The notes beneath the pieces were generated by a model that was not told where the DNA came from, did no database searches, and saw nothing but the letters and a program-made list of their open reading frames with translations. A stretch of DNA of 64,000 bases from Alcaligenaceae bacterium SAGV5 (GTDB lineage: Bacteria; Pseudomonadota; Gammaproteobacteria; Burkholderiales; Burkholderiaceae_B). Positions 1 through 8,715 of this stretch are shown piece after piece (position 1 is the stretch's first letter; each line of letters opens with the position of its first letter). Made by a program: the position numbers and the translations under genes. Location: NCBI GenBank assembly GCA_009360345.1, contig SPDP01000006.1, positions 248,001 through 312,000 of the forward strand. The letters run 5' to 3'.

Positions 1-682
1 GGGGCAGCCCGCGCAGGTCCTGGCGCAGGGGAACCGGTCCGGGCACGGCGCCGGGATCCGCGTCGCCGAGATAGCTGCGCCATACCCATTGGGAATACGG
101 CCGCGCGCCGGGCCTGGGGCCGCCGCAATTGGGATAGAACAGGACGAGGCCGGCGGGCAGGTCATCCCGCCGGTCGCGCAGCGCGAGCGTGGCGGACAGC
201 GCCAGCGTCGCGCCCGCGGATTCGCCGAAGAGCGCCCATGCGCCCTCCCGCAGGCCCAGTTCCGCGCCATGGCGCCGGAGCCATGCCAGCACGCACAGGA
301 CTTCGTCCTGCTGGACGGGATAGCGGTGCTCGGGGGTCTTGCGGTAGTCGATGGCGGCGATCACGCAGCCGGTCAGCACGGCCAGGCGATGCAGGGTGCC
401 CAGGTGCGAATCGATGCCGCCGGCCCAGAATCCCGCGCCGCGCAGGAATACCAGGCAAGGTGCGTGCGGCCGCCGGTGGGCGCAGACCAGCCGCACCGGG
501 ATGTTTCCATGCGGCCCGCCGACGGCGTGGTCGTCCGACCGGGCCACGTCCGGGACACCGGTGTTCAAGGCCTGGAAGTAGCGCGACTGCCGCAGGCGGG
601 CTTCCTCGATGGGCAGGGCAAGCGGATCGCCGGGCGCTTGTCCGGCCAGCGCCTGCTGCGCTTGCTGAAAGGTCGAGTACAT
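1..682 (-). CDS. alpha/beta hydrolase (hormone-sensitive lipase-like), 3' end cut by window edge
   Basis: Probable serine esterase or lipase of the alpha/beta hydrolase fold. The leftward frame stays open to base 1, so the C-terminus with the catalytic Asp and His is outside the window. The nucleophile elbow GESAG is at about residues 153-157 counted from the ATG at 682. A DYRKTPEHRYP stretch at about 112-122 is typical of the hormone-sensitive lipase group. The oxyanion loop reads FLRGAGFWAGG rather than the classic HGGG. An in-frame GTG at 706 could extend the protein by eight residues; neither start has a strong ribosome binding site. It is divergent from the LysR gene at 774, which may control it. 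The substrate is unknown. Confidence 0.8.
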   Translation of the reverse strand, partial: MYSTFQQAQQALAGQAPGDPLALPIEEARLRQSRYFQALNTGVPDVARSDDHAVGGPHGNIPVRLVCAHRRPHAPCLVFLRGAGFWAGGIDSHLGTLHRLAVLTGCVIAAIDYRKTPEHRYPVQQDEVLCVLAWLRRHGAELGLREGAWALFGESAGATLALSATLALRDRRDDLPAGLVLFYPNCGGPRPGARPYSQWVWRSYLGDADPGAVPGPVPLRQDLRGLP

Positions 683-746
683 GGTGGCGGGCGGGTCATT
701 GGTCACGACCGGATTAGACTCCAGCCCCCCGCCCGTTGCCATGGGC

Positions 747-772
747 ATTGGCTAATCTCTAAAATCACCAAT
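747..772. promoter_or_regulatory. inverted repeat in the hydrolase/LysR divergent region
   Basis: ATTGG (747-751) and CCAAT (768-772) form a 5-bp inverted repeat with a 16-base AT-rich spacer, ending one base before the LysR ATG at 774. Position between divergent genes suits a LysR autoregulatory site. The arms are short, so this is only a candidate. Confidence 0.25.
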
Positions 773-773
773 T

Positions 774-1688
774 ATGGATAATATGGATTTTCGCCTGCTG
801 CGCGCCCTGCTCGTCCTGGTCACGGAAAGGAACGTCACCCGCGCCGCGAACCTCCTGGGCGTCGGCCAGCCTGCCCTGAGCCAGACGCTGGGCAAGCTGC
901 GGGAACACTTCAACGATCCGCTGCTCGTCCGCACGCGCGGCGGCATGGTGCCCACCGAGCGGGCGCGCGAGCTGGAACAGTCGGCGCGACAGATCCTGGC
1001 GGAGTACGACCGCATGGTGTCGCCCGCCGACCGCTTCGATCCCGCGACCTCGCGCCGGCGCTTCGTGGTGACCATTCCCGAATATGCCGAGCACATGCTG
1101 ATGCCGCTCCTGCTGGAGCGCCTGCGGCGGGAATCGCCCGACATCCGCATCGAAGTGCGCCCACCGCAGCCGGCCCGGGCCATCGAGCAACTGGAGGCGG
1201 GCGACCTGGATCTGCGCATTGCCTGGCTGCTGGCCCCCACGCCCACGCTGCGTTCCATGCCCTTGTTCCAGGATCAGGTCGTATGCCTGGCCAGCCGCTC
1301 GCACCCCACGATCCGGGACCGGCTGACGGTGGAGGATTTCCTGGGGTGTCCGCACGTGCGCCCGCTGGGAACGGGGCGGCCGACCACGGCGGTCGTGCTG
1401 GACGAGGCCGTGGCCAGAGAGGGACGGAAGATCGAACGGCCATTCCTGGTCCAGAACTTCCTGACCATCCCGGCCATCGTCTCGCGCACCGACATGCTGG
1501 CGACCCTGCCGCGCATGCTGGCCCGGCCATTCGCCGACCAGTACGCGCTGCGGCTGCTGGAGGTCCCGCTGCGCCTGCCCCGCATCCGCTACGCGGCGTA
1601 CTGGCACGAACGCAGCCACAAGGATCCCGGGCACCGCTGGCTGCGCGGCATGTTCCAGCACGCCGGGCGCGAGCTGGCCGGAAAATGA
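774..1688 (+). CDS. LysR-family transcriptional regulator
   Basis: A 304-residue LysR regulator, the usual length. The N-terminal winged helix-turn-helix spans about residues 5-65, with the recognition region RAANLLGVGQPALSQTLGKLRE. The rest is the periplasmic-binding-protein-like effector domain (about 90-295). Its texture (MDFRLLRALLVLVTERNVTRAA) resembles the NodD/PcpR/LinR branch. A second ATG at 783 is also possible. It is divergent from the alpha/beta hydrolase, the likeliest target, and convergent with the Bug gene at 1755. The effector is unknown. Confidence 0.9.
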   Translation: MDNMDFRLLRALLVLVTERNVTRAANLLGVGQPALSQTLGKLREHFNDPLLVRTRGGMVPTERARELEQSARQILAEYDRMVSPADRFDPATSRRRFVVTIPEYAEHMLMPLLLERLRRESPDIRIEVRPPQPARAIEQLEAGDLDLRIAWLLAPTPTLRSMPLFQDQVVCLASRSHPTIRDRLTVEDFLGCPHVRPLGTGRPTTAVVLDEAVAREGRKIERPFLVQNFLTIPAIVSRTDMLATLPRMLARPFADQYALRLLEVPLRLPRIRYAAYWHERSHKDPGHRWLRGMFQHAGRELAGK

Positions 1689-1717
1689 GGCCTGGCCCGC
1701 CCCGGGCAGCCGGGACG

Positions 1718-1752
1718 GGCACGCCCGCGTCGACAGGCGAAGCGGGCGTGCC
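1718..1752. terminator. stem-loop between convergent genes
   Basis: GGCACGCCCGC (1718-1728) pairs perfectly with GCGGGCGTGCC (1742-1752) around a 13-base loop. It lies between the convergent stops of the LysR gene (1688) and the Bug gene (1755). There is no U-run on either side, so a bidirectional terminator is inferred from position and stem strength only. Confidence 0.45.
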
Positions 1753-1754
1753 GG

Positions 1755-2726
1755 TCAGTTCTCCGGCGCGATGTGCTCGTCCCGCGCCATCCTGGTCCAC
1801 CGGGTCACCTCGGCGGCAAGAATCTTGCGGCCTTCCTCCGGGCTGGTGATCCAGGGGCCGGTGCCGTTGGACGCCAGGTTCTTGACCACCTGCGGATTCG
1901 TCATGGTTTCCCGCACCAGCTCGTTGAGCTTGGCCACGATGGAAGCCGGCAGCCCCTTGGGGCCGGCCAGCGCGGTCCAGCCGACGACGTCGAAGCCCGG
2001 CAGCACGGTCTCGTCCAGGGTGGGCACGCCGGGATAGCGGGTCGCGCGCTCCTTGGACGTGACCGCCAGCAGCTTGACCTGCCCGCCGTTGACCAGTTCG
2101 TTCATGCCGAACAGGCTGGTCATGATCACCGGCACCTGGCCCGCCATGGCCGCGGTGTTCAGGTCGCCCTGCGTCTTGTAGGGAATGTGGTTCAGCCGGA
2201 TCCCGGCGCCGGCCTGCATGAAGGCGGCGGCAAGATGGGGGCCGGTGCCGATGCCGGGCGTGCCGTAGTCGATCCCGCCGGGGCGCTTGCGGGCCTGTTC
2301 CACCATTTCCTGGATGGTATGGAACGGCGCGTTGGCGTTGGCGACGATGCCCAGTCCGCTGCGCGTCAGCATCGAGACCACGGTGAAATCGTTGACCGGA
2401 TCGTAGGGCAGGGAGCTGTACAGCCCGGGCGCCGCGGCGTGGCCCGATGCCATCAGGAACAGCGTGTAGCCATCCGGCGCGCTGCGGGCGACCGACGCGG
2501 CGGCGATCGTTCCTCCCGCGCCGGGTTTCATGTCGACGATGGCGGTCTGGCCAAACTTGGCCTTGAACTGGGCCGCCAGCAGGCGGGCATAGAAATCGAT
2601 GGACCCGGACGCGCCGAAGCCATGGACGATGCGGACCATCCGGCCCGGCCAGGCGTCGGCCTGCTGGGCCAGGGCCGCCACCGGCATCGCGGCGGCGGTG
2701 ATCAAACAGCACACGGCGGACTTCAT
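1755..2726 (-). CDS. Bug/TctC-family periplasmic solute-binding protein
   Basis: A 323-residue tripartite tricarboxylate-type receptor. The N-terminus is a Sec signal peptide (about residues 1-22, ALAQQADA). The Bug signatures follow: WPGRMVRIVHGFGASGSID in place of the usual PFxxGG loop, then KPGAGGTIAA and ARSAPDGYTLF. The open frame extends upstream, but the ATG at 2726 follows GAGGAGGAA at good distance and gives the right signal peptide. It is 41 bases downstream of the amidohydrolase and probably co-transcribed, so it likely captures that enzyme's substrate. No TctA/TctB membrane genes are nearby, as is usual for orphan Bug genes in Bordetella. Confidence 0.92.
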   Translation of the reverse strand: MKSAVCCLITAAAMPVAALAQQADAWPGRMVRIVHGFGASGSIDFYARLLAAQFKAKFGQTAIVDMKPGAGGTIAAASVARSAPDGYTLFLMASGHAAAPGLYSSLPYDPVNDFTVVSMLTRSGLGIVANANAPFHTIQEMVEQARKRPGGIDYGTPGIGTGPHLAAAFMQAGAGIRLNHIPYKTQGDLNTAAMAGQVPVIMTSLFGMNELVNGGQVKLLAVTSKERATRYPGVPTLDETVLPGFDVVGWTALAGPKGLPASIVAKLNELVRETMTNPQVVKNLASNGTGPWITSPEEGRKILAAEVTRWTRMARDEHIAPEN

Positions 2727-2767
2727 GGTGTACTTCCTCCTCGGTAAGGGAACGGCCATGCCGCCGG

Positions 2768-4213
2768 TCAGGTGAACTGGATGGTCGCGGCCAGGCGCGC
2801 GATGCGCCGCTGCGCCTCGGTCAATGCGTTCTTGAGGTCGTCCCAATCGACCCCGATCATCCGGCCATGGCGTTTGCGGGCGGTCCCGGCCACCCACACG
2901 CTGTCGACATCGGCGGTGCCGGCGAAGGTGAGCACGCGTTCGGCCAGGCTGCCCGCCATGCCGAATCCGATGCGCCGGGTGCTCAGGAGCACCAGGTCGG
3001 CGCGCTTGCCCGCCGCCAGCACGCCGGTCCGATGGCCCAGGCGCACCGACTGCGCCCCCAGGCGCGTGGCGAAGTCGAGCACGTAGGAAGACGTGCAGTC
3101 CGCCACGATGCCGGGGTGCCCGGCGTCGAGATAGAGCGTCCAATAGGCCGACCGCACGTGTTCGAAATACTCGCTCGTCAGCGATACCGGAACGTCGACG
3201 CCAATTCCCGCCGGCACGCCCGCGTTGCGCGCATGCGCGTGGATGGGCGCCCCCTTTTGCGCGTAGAGCACATAGGGGAATTCGGCCATGGTGGTGGCGC
3301 TCAGCATGGATCCTGCCTCCCGCATCAGGGCCAGCTCGGCGGCGGTCAGCGCATTGGCATGGACCGCCTGGAAGTCCGGCCCCAGGAGTCCGGCGTCGGC
3401 GAGATCCTCGATCCCCGATCCGCGATGTCCCATCACGCCCGGAGGATGCGGCTTCTCGGGCTTGTGGATGTGCTGGGGCATGAATTGGATGCCCATGCCG
3501 CGTATCCTCGACCATTCGTCGCGGATTTCATCCAGGGGGGTGCCGTTGTTGCCACAGGGAGCCACGGCCAGTTGCAGCGGCGCGGACGGATCGTGAAAAA
3601 GCTCGGACCGCAGCCGTTCCGCGGTGGCCCAGTGGGATGCCGTGGGCCGCGCGATCCGCTGGCGGTTGGCGGCCGCCAGCGAGATCGTGTCTCCCGGCTT
3701 GTACGACGGCGCCACGCCCAGCTGGAACGCGAACCACCCGCCTATGCCGGCGTCCCGCAGGCCACGGGCCGCGGCCATGGTGTGCGCCTCGGATATCTGC
3801 CCATGCGCATAGTCGACCACCGTCGTCACGCCGGAGTCGATGGCCTGCAACCCGCCGACCAGTTCCGCCAGGTAATGGTCTTCGGGCGTCATCGACACGA
3901 TGGTCCGCATTTTCCATTGCTGGTACGCGGGCAGGTAGGGCGCCGGCCGCACCTTGACCAGCCCGCCCATGTCGATGGCCTCCCACACATGGCGGTGGCT
4001 GTCGATCATTCCCGGCATGAGGATCATGCCCGCCGCGTCCACGATTTCGTCGGCGGGTTCGTCCAGCCTGCGGCCGATCGCGGCAATGGTGTCGCCTTCG
4101 ATCAGCAGATCGCCCCGGTCGAGATCACCCTGCTCCGCGTCCATCGTCAGGATGGACGCGTTCCGGATCAGGGTTCTCCTGGACGGGTTCGATGCTCGTC
4201 GTTCGTCGCTCAT
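2768..4213 (-). CDS. amidohydrolase, cytosine deaminase/chlorohydrolase-like
   Basis: A 481-residue metal-dependent hydrolase of the amidohydrolase superfamily. The strand-1 metal motif DSHRHVW is at about residues 71-77. Later candidate ligands are the His in QHIHK, the His in VHANAL and the Asp in GIGVDVPVS. The C-terminal composite beta domain has the usual GKRADLVLL stretch. This arrangement is typical of enzymes that deaminate or dechlorinate heterocycles, such as cytosine deaminase and the AtzA/TrzN relatives. It precedes a Bug gene in the same direction, suggesting import plus hydrolysis of one organic nitrogen compound. The substrate cannot be read from the sequence. Confidence 0.88.
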   Translation of the reverse strand: MSDERRASNPSRRTLIRNASILTMDAEQGDLDRGDLLIEGDTIAAIGRRLDEPADEIVDAAGMILMPGMIDSHRHVWEAIDMGGLVKVRPAPYLPAYQQWKMRTIVSMTPEDHYLAELVGGLQAIDSGVTTVVDYAHGQISEAHTMAAARGLRDAGIGGWFAFQLGVAPSYKPGDTISLAAANRQRIARPTASHWATAERLRSELFHDPSAPLQLAVAPCGNNGTPLDEIRDEWSRIRGMGIQFMPQHIHKPEKPHPPGVMGHRGSGIEDLADAGLLGPDFQAVHANALTAAELALMREAGSMLSATTMAEFPYVLYAQKGAPIHAHARNAGVPAGIGVDVPVSLTSEYFEHVRSAYWTLYLDAGHPGIVADCTSSYVLDFATRLGAQSVRLGHRTGVLAAGKRADLVLLSTRRIGFGMAGSLAERVLTFAGTADVDSVWVAGTARKRHGRMIGVDWDDLKNALTEAQRRIARLAATIQFT

Positions 4214-4308
4214 GGGTCGATCAGCAGAAATTGATGAAGTGCTGATCGTAGGGAAAGCGCCGGGTTTGCAGAAGATATCAGTTTTGCCCGGTTGATCGAC
4301 GAACGGAA

Positions 4309-4331
4309 ACCTTCGGCCTGCGGCCGAAGGT
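4309..4331 (-). terminator. stem-loop downstream of the DUF883 gene
   Basis: ACCTTCGGCC (4309-4318) and GGCCGAAGGT (4322-4331) form a perfect 10-bp stem with a three-base loop, 11 bases past the stop at 4343. The following bases on the minus strand are only weakly T-rich, so it may be an imperfect intrinsic terminator. Confidence 0.5.
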
Positions 4332-4342
4332 CATTTGCCGGT

Positions 4343-4609
4343 TCAGCCCCGCATACGTCCCAGCAGATACGCCACCGCCGCCACCAACGCCACCGCCGTG
4401 ACGGGATGCTGGCGGATGGCATCCTGGGTGCACCGCAACGCGCTTTCCAGCGCGTCGCTGCCGTCGTCCAGGGCATCCGAGGCGGCGTCCTTGGCGCGCC
4501 GGGTGGCGCGGGTCACCTTGTCGGCGGTGGCGTGGGCGGCCTTGTCGACGGCTTCCAGGCCGTCTTCCAGGGCGTCCTTGGCTTTTTCCAGGCTGCGATC
4601 CGAGGCCAT
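4343..4609 (-). CDS. DUF883/ElaB-YqjD-like membrane-anchored protein
   Basis: An 88-residue protein with a long charged, Ala-rich amphipathic helix (about residues 1-65, repeated KAxDxxx and DALDDG patterns) and one C-terminal membrane segment (about 67-83, TAVALVAAVAYLLG) ending in RMRG. This is the layout of the DUF883 family, whose E. coli members ElaB and YqjD are C-tail-anchored inner-membrane proteins reported to associate with ribosomes in stationary phase. AGGAGC lies just upstream of the ATG at 4609. It stands alone, with its own downstream stem-loop. Confidence 0.85.
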   Translation of the reverse strand: MASDRSLEKAKDALEDGLEAVDKAAHATADKVTRATRRAKDAASDALDDGSDALESALRCTQDAIRQHPVTAVALVAAVAYLLGRMRG

Positions 4610-4808
4610 GCTGTGCTCCTGTCGTTGGTAAAGAGGTTTCCCCAGTATTCCCCACTATCCTGGAACAAGCCGCAACGGGGTGCAACAGGTGGCGTGCCCC
4701 CCCTACCGATACCTCGCGGGTATCGTCGCGGCAAAGCCGCCATCTCCTCGGCCGCGCCTGGGCCTCCTAAGATCCGACCCGGATAACGACACCAAAAGGA
4801 GACAGGCC

Positions 4809-6137
4809 ATGACACGACGCAAGCACGCCATTCTTGGCGCCCTCTCGGCACTGCTGCCCATTCTTGCCGCCTGTGGCGGCGGGGGCGACGGCGGCATCGA
4901 CGTCGCCGGCGGGACGGTCCTGCGGAACGCGACCGTGGTGAATACGCGCGACGGCTCGCTCGCGGCCGGCATGAATGTCCACGTCGAGGGCGGGAAGATC
5001 CGGCGCGTCACCACGCAGCCTTTGCACGCCACCGGCGGGGCCCAGGCCATCGACGCCTCGGGCAAGTACATCGTGCCCGGCTATCTGGACATGCACGCCC
5101 ATGCCGTGGACAGCGCCGACCGCGATCCGCCCTACTGGCCGCTGATGATCGCCAGCGGCATCACGGGATTCCGCGAGGAGTCCGATTCCCCGGCCAACGT
5201 GGAACGCGGCAAGGTCCTGAACCAGGACAGCGCCGCGGGGCGGGTGCTGGCCCCGGAGGCCATTTTCCATGGCGGCGAGGCGCACCTGAACCCGGCCATC
5301 AGCGCGCGCGACGCAAGCAACGCGGGAGCGCCGTCCTTCGATCACCTGGGCGCCGGCTGGGGACTGCTGATGGACTGCTCCAGCGAGGAGCAGACGTTGC
5401 GCGCGGCGGCGCTGGCGGGGTCGCTGAAACCGCCCTTCCCGCCGACCTTCGTCACCAATCCCCGTGCCTATGATGGCGCCCAGAACGCGCCGTACTACCA
5501 GCGCATCCTGGACACCTACGATGAAGCCAAGTGCATCGAGCTGAGCAAGGTGTTCGCGAAGAACGGCACCTGGCAGACGCTGACGCTGATCCGGCTGCGC
5601 ACGCAGGTCTACGGCAACGATCCCCAATACCGCGACGACCCCGACCTGGCCTATATCGACAAGTCCACGCGCGCGATCTGGCAACAGGTGGGCGATCAGT
5701 TCGACAAGCTGCCCGCGAGCGCGGTCACCACGCTGCGGCAGTTCTACGAGTTGCAGAAGCGGGTTTCCAGACTCATGAAGCAGAACGGCGTCAAGATGAT
5801 GACGGGTTCGGACTTCAGCGGCGACATGAGTATCTGGCTGGTGCCGGGCATCAGCCTGCACCAGGAGTTCCGCGAGCTGGCGTCGGCGGGTTTTTCGCCG
5901 CTGGAAGTCCTGCAGATGGCGACCCGGGATCCGGCGGAGTTCCTGGGGCGCCAGTCCAGCCTGGGCTCGGTGGAGGAAGGCAAGGACGCCGACCTGGTGG
6001 TGCTGGACGCCAACCCGGTGGCCGACGTGGCGAACCTGGACAGGATCCGGGCCGTCGTCCTGAAGGGCCGGTATCTCTCCAGCGCGGCGCTGGACAAGAT
6101 GAAGGCCGATGCCGCCGCGGCGATCGCCAGGCAATAG
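4809..6137 (+). CDS. amidohydrolase-family lipoprotein
   Basis: A 442-residue exported amidohydrolase. The ATG at 4809 follows AAAGGAGACA and opens a lipoprotein signal peptide with a LAAC lipobox (Cys about residue 22) and a Gly-rich tether. The metal motif DMHAHAV is at about 94-100 and a GSDFSG Asp motif lies near 338. A GKDADLVVLDANPVADV stretch near the C-terminus is typical of imidazolonepropionase-like amidohydrolases. Between these, the usual HSxxG/EH segment is replaced by CIELSKVFAKNGTWQTLTL, so one canonical metal His is missing. It is convergent with the arylsulfatase. The substrate is unknown; a periplasm-facing peptidase or amidase role is only a guess. Confidence 0.85.
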   Translation: MTRRKHAILGALSALLPILAACGGGGDGGIDVAGGTVLRNATVVNTRDGSLAAGMNVHVEGGKIRRVTTQPLHATGGAQAIDASGKYIVPGYLDMHAHAVDSADRDPPYWPLMIASGITGFREESDSPANVERGKVLNQDSAAGRVLAPEAIFHGGEAHLNPAISARDASNAGAPSFDHLGAGWGLLMDCSSEEQTLRAAALAGSLKPPFPPTFVTNPRAYDGAQNAPYYQRILDTYDEAKCIELSKVFAKNGTWQTLTLIRLRTQVYGNDPQYRDDPDLAYIDKSTRAIWQQVGDQFDKLPASAVTTLRQFYELQKRVSRLMKQNGVKMMTGSDFSGDMSIWLVPGISLHQEFRELASAGFSPLEVLQMATRDPAEFLGRQSSLGSVEEGKDADLVVLDANPVADVANLDRIRAVVLKGRYLSSAALDKMKADAAAAIARQ

Positions 6138-6201
6138 GGGTCTTGCAAGCATGCGCGGCCGCCAATGCGGCGATATTGGATTGCCTGGCCCGGTTCGCGG
6201 G

Positions 6202-7557
6202 CTACCCCGGCCGATAATCGTCCGGCGCCCCCGGCGGCACGGGCGGATGCTCCTTCAAGCTGTCCTGAAAAGCCTGGATCATCTTGCGGATGGGGCCGCG
6301 CACCCATCCCTGCGCCGCGTTCACGTCCGTCTCTTCCTTCGGATCCTGCACGATGTTGAAGACATAGGGTGTTTCCAGATGAATGGGGCCGGCGTTGGGC
6401 TCGACCTCCCAGACGAAATGCATTTTCCAGTCGCGCCACTTTGCCGCGCGCAATTCAGATTTGATGTAATACAGGAAGCCTTCGCGGCTCGAGGCTTCCT
6501 GCTCGCCGCACAGAAAGCGGGTCTGATCGATGCCGTCCATGGGCCGGTCGGCGGGTATCTCGGCGCCAGCCATGGAGGCAAGCGTCGGGAACAGGTCCAC
6601 CACATGCACGATTTCGTTGGTCACGCGGGTGGCAGGTACCCGGCCTGGCCATCGCACGATCAGAGGCACCCGGAGCGCGCCTTCCATTGCGGTGTGGTAA
6701 GTGCCGGTCCACATGCCGGCGGTGCCGCGCCAAGGCCTGCGGAATTCTGGTCCGTTGTCGCTGGCAAAGATGAACACCGTGTCTTCGCGCACGCCGAGCT
6801 CATCCACGGTGTCGAGAATCTGCCCCACGCGGTGATCCATTTCCGCCAGTGAATCGGCAAAATCGCCCTTTCTGGTCATGCCGATGAATTCACGATGAGG
6901 GATCGTGGGATAGTGCAGTTGCGTCAACGGCACGTACAGGAAGAACGGTTGATCAGTTGGCGCCTTGCGGCGAATGAAGTCGCAGCTCCGACGAGTGAGT
7001 TCTTCGTCGATACGGCGACGCATCTCCAGATCGTACGGTTCGCGTTTCTCGGCCGGCTGGCCGCGCAGGCCTTCCATCACATGCGGAATGTCGACCACGG
7101 TCTCGTCGAATCCCACCTGCTCGGTGAACATGCTCTCATTGGTGGTGCGCGGAATGCCATACCACTCATCGAAGCCGCGGTCCTTGGGATAGCGGCCTTC
7201 GATATCGCCCAGGTGCCACTTGCCATACATGGCGGTCGCATAGCCGGCCCTGGACAGCACTTCGGCCAGGGTGACTTCCCAGGGAACAATGCCTTGCGGC
7301 AGCCCCGCCGGCACCGATTGCAGCGCGCCGGTACGGATCGGATGGCGGCCGGTCATCAATGCCGAACGGGTCGGCACACAGTCGCTTTCCACATTGAAAT
7401 TCAGGAACTGCGTTCCCTCCCTGGCTAGCGCGTCGATGCGCGGCGTCGGCGCGCCGCGCAATGCGCCGCCGCCATAGCAGCCGAGCTCGCCCCAGCCGAG
7501 ATTGTCGGCCAGCACCAGCACGATGTTGGGCTGGCGTTTGTCAGAACGTCTATCCAT
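6202..7557 (-). CDS. sulfatase family (arylsulfatase-like), formylglycine type
   Basis: A 451-residue type I sulfatase hydrolysing organic sulfate esters. The N-terminal metal loop is VLADNLGWGE (D18, N19). The formylglycine motif CVPTR begins at Cys60, followed by SALMTGR, and fits the C-x-P-x-R rule for oxidation of Cys to formylglycine. GKWHLG (about 117-122) and ASDNGPEF (about 264-271) supply the remaining metal and sulfate ligands. No signal peptide is visible, so a cytoplasmic enzyme is likely. GGAAGAA precedes the ATG. It lies 57 bases downstream of a Bug gene in the same direction. No formylglycine-generating enzyme gene is in the window. Confidence 0.9.
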   Translation of the reverse strand: MDRRSDKRQPNIVLVLADNLGWGELGCYGGGALRGAPTPRIDALAREGTQFLNFNVESDCVPTRSALMTGRHPIRTGALQSVPAGLPQGIVPWEVTLAEVLSRAGYATAMYGKWHLGDIEGRYPKDRGFDEWYGIPRTTNESMFTEQVGFDETVVDIPHVMEGLRGQPAEKREPYDLEMRRRIDEELTRRSCDFIRRKAPTDQPFFLYVPLTQLHYPTIPHREFIGMTRKGDFADSLAEMDHRVGQILDTVDELGVREDTVFIFASDNGPEFRRPWRGTAGMWTGTYHTAMEGALRVPLIVRWPGRVPATRVTNEIVHVVDLFPTLASMAGAEIPADRPMDGIDQTRFLCGEQEASSREGFLYYIKSELRAAKWRDWKMHFVWEVEPNAGPIHLETPYVFNIVQDPKEETDVNAAQGWVRGPIRKMIQAFQDSLKEHPPVPPGAPDDYRPG

Positions 7558-7614
7558 CTATTTCTTCCATTCTGTTGTGGACGCCGGCGCAAGACGCGCG
7601 GCCGGCGGTACCGC

Positions 7615-8601
7615 TCAATTCAATTGCAGCGACAGCGAAGGAACCAGCTTGCGCCAGGTCGCCACCGCGTGCAGCAGGAACGGCTCGAACTGATCGCTGC
7701 CCATGAAGCGCGCATCAAAGCCGATCTCCAGCAGCTTGGCCTGAAAATCGCGCTGCGCCACGATCTTGCGGATCTCGCTGGACAAGCGTTCGATCACCGG
7801 TGCCGGCGTGCCTCTGGGAGCAACCACCCCGACCCACTGGTTCTGCGCAATGTCCGGATATCCCAGTTCAGCCAGGGTCGGCACGCCAGGCAAGGCCGGG
7901 TTGCGTGTGGGCGAGGTGATCGCCACGATGCGAATGGCGCCCGCCCTGGCTTGAGGCGCCAGCGGGGCGTAGCCCAGTACCGCCATGGGCACCTGGCCGC
8001 CGACCAGGTCAGTCACGGCCTGGCCGCCGCCTTTGTAGGGAACGTGGATCAGGCTGACACCCGCCAGCTTGCTGAGCCACTCACCGATGATGTGTTGCGA
8101 CGACCCCGTACCGGAGGTGCCGTAGGCGATGGCCCCGGGTTTCGAGCGGGCCGCGTCGATCAGTTCCTTGAAGCCCTTGTACGGGGCGCGGCCGGAGACC
8201 GCCACGCCCACGGGTTGGTCGCCGATCATCGCCACGCCGACCAGGTCACGGCTGAAATCCCAGGGCACATTCTTGTTCACGACGCCAAGCAGCGTGGCGG
8301 AATCGGAGGCAATCGCAAGCGTGTAGCCATCGGCCCTGGATTGGACGACGGCTTGCATGCCGATGGATCCGGCCGCGCCGGGCCGGTTTTCCACCACCAC
8401 CGTCTGGCCCAGGGCCTTGCCCAGCGCCACGCCCAGCATGCGGGCAACGGTGTCGTTGCTGCCGCCGGCAGCCTGCGGCACCACGATACGGATGGGCTGA
8501 TCCATGGGCCAATCGGCGCGGGCGGCGCCCGCACCCACTACCACGGCGCCGGCCATGGCGAACCGCATCAGGCGGCACAAAATGAGCTTCTTCACGAGCA
8601 T
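7615..8601 (-). CDS. Bug/TctC-family periplasmic solute-binding protein
   Basis: A solute receptor of about 328 residues. From the ATG at 8601 the signal peptide is MLVKKLILCRLMRFAMAG with an AARA cleavage site; in-frame ATGs at 8613 and 8646 would add 4 or 15 residues and none has a clear ribosome binding site. Family marks are PIRIVVPQAAGGSND, ENRPGAAGSIGM and SRADGYTL. It is the first gene of a Bug-arylsulfatase pair and is divergent from a LysR gene, with paired palindromes between them. Co-transcription suggests it binds a sulfated organic compound or its product; this is inference. Confidence 0.9.
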   Translation of the reverse strand: MLVKKLILCRLMRFAMAGAVVVGAGAARADWPMDQPIRIVVPQAAGGSNDTVARMLGVALGKALGQTVVVENRPGAAGSIGMQAVVQSRADGYTLAIASDSATLLGVVNKNVPWDFSRDLVGVAMIGDQPVGVAVSGRAPYKGFKELIDAARSKPGAIAYGTSGTGSSQHIIGEWLSKLAGVSLIHVPYKGGGQAVTDLVGGQVPMAVLGYAPLAPQARAGAIRIVAITSPTRNPALPGVPTLAELGYPDIAQNQWVGVVAPRGTPAPVIERLSSEIRKIVAQRDFQAKLLEIGFDARFMGSDQFEPFLLHAVATWRKLVPSLSLQLN

Positions 8602-8664
8602 TCCTTCGAGCATCGGGGGTGACGGATGCAGTTTAGGTAGCTTCATGAAAAGGGAATACTCGGT

Positions 8665-8695
8665 TTATCTGAGCTTTAGATAAGATTCGCTTATC
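8665..8695. promoter_or_regulatory. overlapping palindromes between Bug-sulfatase and LysR genes
   Basis: TTATCT (8665-8670) and AGATAA (8678-8683) form an inverted repeat with a 7-base spacer. GATAAG (8679-8684) and CTTATC (8690-8695) form a second with a 5-base spacer, so one half-site is shared. LysR-type regulators bind such dyads between divergent genes, and this lies in the 114-base gap between the 8601 and 8716 starts. It is the likely binding site of the adjacent LysR protein. Confidence 0.55.
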
Positions 8696-8715
8696 ACCCC
8701 CCCGCCCAACTTGCC

